Source: an uncultured Verrucomicrobia subdivision 3 bacterium (GTDB lineage: Bacteria; Verrucomicrobiota; Verrucomicrobiia; Limisphaerales; UBA11358). From it: a stretch of DNA of 9,814 nucleotides. The notes below the pieces were generated by a model. The model was not told where the DNA came from, did not search any database, and saw nothing but the letters and a program-made list of their open reading frames with translations. The stretch is taken from contig CAIOUK010000039.1 in the NCBI GenBank assembly GCA_903861445.1, forward strand, positions 1-9,814. The letters are read 5' to 3'. Positions 5,868 to 9,814 of this stretch are shown one piece after another; position 1 is the first letter of the stretch; every line of letters starts with the position of its first letter. Position numbers and translations under genes: made by a program.

Positions 5868-8138
5868 CTAGAATACATAGCTGATTGAGCCGAAGAAGCC
5901 AAGCCGCGCGCCGTATTGCGCGGCATTGACGCCGACGCCGGAGCCATCACGAAGTTCGTAGCTGTTATCGGTGAGGTTCACGATGTCGAGGCGGGCTTTC
6001 AGCATCTGTCGTTTTTGCAACTTGAAGCTTTGTTCTGCGCCGAGGTTGACCGAGTAATAAGCCGGCACCGTTCCCCCGTTGGGAATGTTATTGCCCAAGC
6101 TGTCGGTGGTGTCCGTGCGCAGGCCGCTGCCGTAAAGCGCATCCACATAAACGCGCGTGCTGGCCCGGCTGCTTTCCTTCCATTGATAGGACGCGCCGAA
6201 CGAGCCGGTGACGCGCTGGTCGTGGTCGAGCGAGATCCAATGATTTTGCGAATAAGCCAGATCGCTCTGGCTGAACAGAAACTGGGACGAGTTGAAGCCT
6301 TCCCCTTTCGCCACGGACCAGGCGATGTTCGCATAGGTGGAAAAACCACCTTTGGTGTAATTGATTGGAAATTCCAAGCCGTAGATTTCGCCCTTGGCAT
6401 AATTAAACGCCGAGGGAATCAGCGACTGGCCAAACAGCCCGTCGTCTAACTGCTCCCGCGCGGATTTATAATAGCCATCCACGCCGATTGTCAGGCCCGG
6501 CAAAATTTTCTGGCTGATGCCCACATCGTAATAGTTCGCGCGCTCGGCCTTGACCGAAGTCGAAATGCCGGCGGCATTCGGGCCGGCGGGCGATTCGTTC
6601 GCCGTGCCGTTGAACTGGCTGATGTCGCCCGCAGCGACTGCCTCCAGCGGTGGCGGCGTGAAGTAGCGCGAATAGCCCGCGTGCAAGGTCGTCGAATCCG
6701 TCGGCGTATAAATGAGGTTGATGCGCGGACTCAATTGACATTCGTTGTCGAACGACGAATTAAAAACGTCAAACCGCGCGCCGTAGTTGACGGTGAGTTT
6801 GGAAAACATTTTCCATTCATCCTGCAAATACACGCCGGCAAACAAAGCACGCATCCGGTCATTTTCCGCGAACGTCTGCTGGCCACCGATGGGATTGAAG
6901 CTACCAGGATCCGTGCTGTTCATCAGCAAGGCTGTCGTCGTTGAATCCGCAAAAACCGTTTCGTTCAATAGCATGCCGCCAGCGCGGATCGTGTGCTTGT
7001 CGCCGAGAGCGTAACTGCCATCGGCCTGCAAGCCTTCGGAATAAAGTTTGCGTTCCACGTCGCTCGCCACGCCGTTGAAATACAGGTCGCCGGTCTGGTC
7101 AGGCCGGAAATGCACGCCGCTGGCGCGGCCCAACAGCGACAACTGGCCGTTGAAATCGCCGACGGATTTTTGATACGTCACCACGCCAAAATAATTCTGC
7201 TCTCGCTGCTGCTCGTTCAACACGGACGAATCAAACGTCGTTGGGATGCCGCCGGCAGAATACCACGGGGAGCCACCAGGCGCGGTTCCGGCCGACAATC
7301 CCGGCGTGTTCGGCACTTCAAAATTACTGTAAGACGAGCTGCCCATGAAACTCACGCGGCTCGTGTCGTCAATGAGGTAGGACAGATAGCCAAACAATTT
7401 CTCCTGATCTGTGACATCGTGAATCGCGCTGTGGCTGGCCGTGGGATTTTCAATGCCCAGCGCGTTGTGATCGTAGCTGCCGGACACGAAGTAATTGAAA
7501 TTGGTGGTCGAGCCGCCGTATTCAAAACTTGGCCGGATCGTGTCGTAGCTGCCGCCATAGACTTCCGCCGAGCCGCCGTTGTCAAACGCGCCGCTCTTGG
7601 TCTTGATGTCCACCACGCCCGCCGTGCGGAAACCATACGCCGCCGGCAGCGAGCCGGTGATGAGCTGCAAGGATTCCACGAAGCGCGGATCCAGTTCGAG
7701 GCCAAAGCCTGTGATACCTTCCGGCAGCACCACGTCGTTGATGCGGTATTGCAAGTTCGCGTGTTCGCCGCGCACGTGCAAATCGCCATTCGCCGCCGAA
7801 TCTTGCGCCACGCCCGGCGCGCGCAAGATAATTTCGCTGAACGGCGCGTTGCCGCCCTGCGACACCGCCGCAATCTGATCTTTGCTGATGGTGTAAGCCG
7901 AAGCGCCGAGGTCGGGAATAATCTGGTTGCGGGACTGATCCAAATGGCCGACCACCGTGACATCCCCCAACTGCATGACATTCGTGGCATTCACCGAGGA
8001 CACCGCATTGGTTGACTGCGCCCGCACGGTTTCGCCTGCCGACAATGCCACCAGCGAAATAACTGACCAATAAAAACTGCGCTTGAATTTACTCTGCTCT
8101 TTTAAAATTTTCATAAATGCAAAAGGTGAAACTTTCAT
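5868..8138 (-). CDS. TonB-dependent outer-membrane receptor
   Basis: A 756-residue TonB-dependent transporter. The N-terminus has a basic stretch (KILKEQSKFKR) and a hydrophobic segment (SVISLVALSAG), consistent with a signal peptide cleaved near AQS at 40-42. A TonB-box-like GDVTVVG at 58-64 is followed by the plug domain, about 75-180 (ISKDQIAAV, LRAPGVAQDS, DLHVRGEHANLQYRINDVVLP, GSLPAAYGFRTAGVVDIKTKSG). The remainder is a 22-strand-type beta barrel ending in an outer-membrane aromatic terminus (GSISYVF). ATG at 8138 follows a weak AGAG five bases upstream; GTG at 8141 and ATG at 8114 are alternatives. The last would give a more usual signal peptide length but has no ribosome-site support. 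Substrate is not visible in the sequence; neighbouring nikR and the nickel permease suggest a nickel or cobalt chelate. An intrinsic-terminator-like hairpin lies upstream, so expression may be attenuated. Confidence 0.95.
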   Translation of the reverse strand: MKVSPFAFMKILKEQSKFKRSFYWSVISLVALSAGETVRAQSTNAVSSVNATNVMQLGDVTVVGHLDQSRNQIIPDLGASAYTISKDQIAAVSQGGNAPFSEIILRAPGVAQDSAANGDLHVRGEHANLQYRINDVVLPEGITGFGLELDPRFVESLQLITGSLPAAYGFRTAGVVDIKTKSGAFDNGGSAEVYGGSYDTIRPSFEYGGSTTNFNYFVSGSYDHNALGIENPTASHSAIHDVTDQEKLFGYLSYLIDDTSRVSFMGSSSYSNFEVPNTPGLSAGTAPGGSPWYSAGGIPTTFDSSVLNEQQREQNYFGVVTYQKSVGDFNGQLSLLGRASGVHFRPDQTGDLYFNGVASDVERKLYSEGLQADGSYALGDKHTIRAGGMLLNETVFADSTTTALLMNSTDPGSFNPIGGQQTFAENDRMRALFAGVYLQDEWKMFSKLTVNYGARFDVFNSSFDNECQLSPRINLIYTPTDSTTLHAGYSRYFTPPPLEAVAAGDISQFNGTANESPAGPNAAGISTSVKAERANYYDVGISQKILPGLTIGVDGYYKSAREQLDDGLFGQSLIPSAFNYAKGEIYGLEFPINYTKGGFSTYANIAWSVAKGEGFNSSQFLFSQSDLAYSQNHWISLDHDQRVTGSFGASYQWKESSRASTRVYVDALYGSGLRTDTTDSLGNNIPNGGTVPAYYSVNLGAEQSFKLQKRQMLKARLDIVNLTDNSYELRDGSGVGVNAAQYGARLGFFGSISYVF

Positions 8139-8172
8139 CACTGCTCTGCGAATTTTTTAGTGTTCGCGGGAT

Positions 8173-8197
8173 TGCACGCTGCCACCGGCATCATGCA
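8173..8197 (-). other. Hairpin in the receptor mRNA leader
   Basis: An imperfect hairpin with arms TGCA/TGCA and TGCC/GGCA separated by a symmetrical 3-by-3 internal loop and closed by a 3-base loop. It lies about 35 bases before the receptor start, between the terminator-like hairpin and the start codon. It could be a leader regulatory structure or a protein-binding site. I see no match to the cobalamin riboswitch core or other riboswitch class I know. Confidence 0.3.
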
Positions 8198-8212
8198 GAA
8201 CTTGGTTTTGGG

Positions 8213-8242
8213 AAAAATTCCGGGCAAAGCAATCGCCCGAAA
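8213..8242 (-). terminator. Intrinsic-terminator-like hairpin between small ORF and receptor
   Basis: Read on the minus strand, TTTCGGGC and GCCCGGAA form an 8-bp stem (one G-U pair) around a 9-base loop, followed at once by TTTTT. It begins 8 bases after the stop of the small His/Cys protein gene and lies about 75 bases before the receptor ATG. It fits a Rho-independent terminator, either ending the small gene's transcript or acting as a leaky attenuator that lowers receptor and tonB/exb expression. Confidence 0.6.
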
Positions 8243-8250
8243 ACCACGAG

Positions 8251-8589
8251 TCAGGAAACGGCAGGAAGAACCGGCGGGCCGCGGCCATCCGGAAGGCACA
8301 CTCTGGACGGAAGAAAATCGGAAAATTTCAGACACGGATAAATCTCAATCCAAGTCACCGCAACGACGGCCGGGGCACCACTGGTAACGGCTTCCACTTT
8401 GCCGTGCGCGATGGCGACAATCGCGCAGTCGTTGTCATTCTCGGGAATGGCTCCGCCATGCAGCCACGAGTGGAGCGGCGTGGAAATCTCGGCCGCCGCC
8501 ATGAACAGCCAGAGGGCGAGCGAGAACAGCGTTGTCGCCATATACAAACGCCGCCGCCACCGCCGGTTGATTTGATTTACCAGTTGCAA
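8251..8589 (-). CDS. Small secreted or membrane-anchored His/Cys protein, function unknown
   Basis: A protein of up to 112 residues that I do not assign to a named family. The N-terminus is strongly basic (NRRWRRRLY) followed by a hydrophobic stretch (TTLFSLALWLFMAAA), a convincing signal peptide or anchor. The exported part has potential metal ligands spaced H40-x3-H44, C55, H62-G (LHSWLHGG, NDNDCAIVAIAHG) and a Pro-rich C-terminus with GRGPP. The layout recalls small unannotated proteins next to TonB receptors in Verrucomicrobiota (memory only). The start is uncertain: TTG at 8589 includes the basic signal-peptide region; ATG at 8541 gives 96 residues, loses it, but fits a promoter candidate placed just upstream of 8589. 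No Shine-Dalgarno supports either. It lies directly upstream of the receptor on the same strand, separated by a terminator-like hairpin. Confidence 0.7.
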   Translation of the reverse strand: MQLVNQINRRWRRRLYMATTLFSLALWLFMAAAEISTPLHSWLHGGAIPENDNDCAIVAIAHGKVEAVTSGAPAVVAVTWIEIYPCLKFSDFLPSRVCLPDGRGPPVLPAVS

Positions 8590-8598
8590 ATCGTTTGC

Positions 8599-8626
8599 AG
8601 AATAGTGCTCACCGGAACAAAATCAA
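8599..8626 (-). promoter_or_regulatory. Candidate promoter for the receptor operon
   Basis: On the minus strand TTGATT (8621-8626) and TATTCT (8599-8604) are separated by 16 bases, a fair sigma-70-like match in the 50-base gap after galE. Transcription would begin near 8592. That is almost on top of the TTG start of the small protein and about 50 bases before its ATG at 8541, so this promoter, if real, favours the shorter protein or a nearly leaderless message. Confidence 0.35.
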
Positions 8627-8639
8627 GACTTGAAATTAA

Positions 8640-9611
8640 TTAATCCGCGTAGCCGGTCGGGTGCTTGATATGCCACGCCCAGGCCGTTTTCACGATGTCT
8701 TCCAGTTTGGGATACTGCGGCTTCCAGCCGAGTTCGTTGAAGGCCTTGTTCGCGGCGGCCACGAGACGCGGCGGATCGCCGGGGCGACGCGGTTTTTCAA
8801 TCGCCGGAATTTTTTTGCCAGAAATTTTCTCGCACATCGCGATGACCTCCTTCACGGAATAGCCGTCGCCGTTGCCGAGATTGAAGAAACCACTCTTACC
8901 CGGTTGCAAACCGAGAATGTGCGCCTGCGCCAAATCCTTGATGTGAATGTAATCACGGATGCACGTCCCGTCGGGCGTCGGATAATCCGTGCCGTAAATC
9001 TCCACGTGCGATTTTTGGCCGAGCGCGACTTGCAGCACGTTCGGAATCAAATGCGTCTCGATGCGATGATGCTCACCGAACTTCTCGCTCGCGCCGGCGG
9101 CGTTGAAATAGCGGAACGCGATGAAATCCAGCTTGTAGATTTCGCGATACCACGTCAGCACTTTCTCGAACATCAGCTTTGCCTCGCCGTAGGGATTGAT
9201 CGGGCGCTGCGGCAAATCCTCCGTCATCGGCACGCGGTCGGGCGGACCGTAGGTCGCGCAGGTCGAGCTAAAGACGAATTTCTTCACGCCGCATTCCACG
9301 GCGGCATCGGCCAGCTTGAGGGCGTTGACCAGGTTGTTGTGAAAATACTTTTTCGGGTCGGTCATGGACTCGCCCACCAGCGCGCTGGCGGCAAAGTGCA
9401 AAATGGCGTCCGCTTTGGCCTCCAGCAGCGACTGTTTGACCAGCTTGGAATCGCGCAGGCAGCCCTCGATGAATTTCGCGCGCGAATCCACCGCCGAACG
9501 GTGGCCTTCCGTGAGATTATCAAACACCGTGACCGTGTGCCCGGCGTTGAGGAGTTCTTCCGTGCAGACGGAACCGATATAACCGGCCCCGCCGGTGACA
9601 AAGACGTTCAT
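8640..9611 (-). CDS. galE: UDP-glucose 4-epimerase
   Basis: Interconverts UDP-glucose and UDP-galactose in the cytoplasm for galactose use and for envelope polysaccharide synthesis. The 323-residue protein is an extended short-chain dehydrogenase. Visible features are the NAD-binding TGGAGYIGS at 6-14, DNLTEGH at 31-37 for the cofactor ribose, SST with the catalytic hydroxyl residue T117 (115-117), catalytic YGEAK with Y141 and K145, RYFNAAG at 167-173, and the GalE-typical YGTDYPTPDGTCIRDYIHI at 206-224. Length is normal. The start is ATG at 9611; no Shine-Dalgarno is evident, and a TACACT element ends about six bases before it, which could mean a nearly leaderless transcript. It is upstream of the TonB operon on the same strand (50-base gap), with no visible functional link to metal uptake. 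Confidence 0.95.
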   Translation of the reverse strand: MNVFVTGGAGYIGSVCTEELLNAGHTVTVFDNLTEGHRSAVDSRAKFIEGCLRDSKLVKQSLLEAKADAILHFAASALVGESMTDPKKYFHNNLVNALKLADAAVECGVKKFVFSSTCATYGPPDRVPMTEDLPQRPINPYGEAKLMFEKVLTWYREIYKLDFIAFRYFNAAGASEKFGEHHRIETHLIPNVLQVALGQKSHVEIYGTDYPTPDGTCIRDYIHIKDLAQAHILGLQPGKSGFFNLGNGDGYSVKEVIAMCEKISGKKIPAIEKPRRPGDPPRLVAAANKAFNELGWKPQYPKLEDIVKTAWAWHIKHPTGYAD

Positions 9612-9700
9612 GCTGTCAGTGTAGAAAATTTCCCCGCCGGTGAAAGTTCAAAAGCAATCCCGCACTTGTCGCCCGCGCCCGCTTGCGGCAAACTCCGCGC

Positions 9701-9814
9701 ATGGCGAAAAAGATTTCCGGCGCGAAAACTTCGGCAGCAACTGTAGCGGCGGTCTATGACCGCCGTTCGCCAGACGACGCCACGCCCCGGCGGTCACAGA
9801 CCGCCGCTACAACC
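9701..9814 (+). CDS. Possible start of a rightward gene, cut by window end
   Basis: From ATG at 9701 the frame stays open for 38 codons to the window edge, beginning MAKKISGAKTSAATVAAVYD. From about residue 15 the codons are supplied by the inverted REP-like repeat, which reads AAVYDRR in the left arm and RRSQTAAT in the right arm. The Lys-rich, Ala-rich beginning looks like a genuine start, and the gene would be divergent from galE. Only about 14 codons lie outside the repeat, there is no ribosome site and no recognisable domain, so this could equally be non-coding. Confidence 0.35.
   Translation, partial: MAKKISGAKTSAATVAAVYDRRSPDDATPRRSQTAATT
9742..9811. repeat. Pair of inverted REP-like hairpins
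   Basis: Two 24-base arms, 9742-9765 and 9788-9811, are inverted copies with 23 of 24 matching positions and a 22-base spacer. Each arm also folds on itself: CGGCGGTC and GACCGCCG pair around a 3-base loop (TAT in the left, ACA in the right). The unit starts with the tetranucleotide TGTA and resembles bacterial REP elements arranged head-to-head. From memory, GCGGCGGTC-type repeats of this form are dispersed in Verrucomicrobiota genomes; only this pair is visible here. Confidence 0.85.

Noticed and set aside
6993..8015. Plus-strand open frame of 340 codons opposite the receptor gene
   Set aside because: The opposite strand encodes a convincing plug domain in this interval; the plus translation has no signal, domain or sensible composition.
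8139..8250. Cobalamin or other known riboswitch before the receptor
   Set aside because: I looked for the B12-box-like AGCCAGGAGACCTGCC core and other familiar conserved blocks and saw none; only the two generic hairpins are supported.
8599..8640. NikR site upstream of the receptor operon
   Set aside because: No GTAACAC, GTGTTAC or TCATAC-type half-site pair is visible in this gap, so direct NikR control of the operon is not supported by sequence.
8661..9746. Long plus-strand open frame of 361 codons opposite galE
   Set aside because: It is antisense to an intact GalE and low in recognisable sequence; a shadow of biased third positions.

Overview
The window looks like a chromosomal segment of a GC-rich bacterium, most likely a Verrucomicrobiota member of the Pedosphaera/Limisphaera type. 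This placement is inference. It rests on family-level protein resemblance, the near absence of Shine-Dalgarno sequences before clear genes, and a GTAGCGGCGGTCT-type inverted repeat at the right edge that I associate from memory with that group. No rRNA, tRNA, CRISPR array, transposase or phage gene is visible. No stretch over 300 bases lacks a gene; the longest is about 200 bases, upstream of galE.

Layout from left to right. Minus strand: guaB (IMP dehydrogenase, 3' end cut by the window edge) lies 50 bases downstream of a NiCoT-family nickel/cobalt permease gene. Plus strand: nikR, the nickel-responsive ribbon-helix-helix repressor, is divergent from the permease. The 135-base gap between them carries half-site-like sequences resembling some NikR operators. 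Minus strand again, convergent with nikR, is a compact TonB energy-transduction operon. In transcription order it reads: a small secreted His/Cys protein, an intrinsic-terminator-like hairpin, a TonB-dependent outer-membrane receptor, tonB, exbB, exbD, a second exbD, and a membrane-anchored coiled-coil protein. The last three genes are joined by 4-base ATGA overlaps. Upstream of it on the same strand is galE (UDP-glucose 4-epimerase). The right edge holds a pair of inverted REP-like hairpins that may lie inside the first codons of a rightward gene cut by the window end.

Taken together, the central 7 kb can be read as a self-contained metal-uptake locus. The receptor would take the metal across the outer membrane, powered by TonB-ExbB-ExbD-ExbD. 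The NiCoT permease would take Ni2+ or Co2+ across the inner membrane, and NikR would sense the nickel level. The assignment of the receptor to nickel rests on gene neighbourhood only. The least explained parts are the two near-identical exbD genes, the coiled-coil partner coupled to them, the small His/Cys protein that heads the operon, and the terminator-like hairpin that separates it from the receptor.
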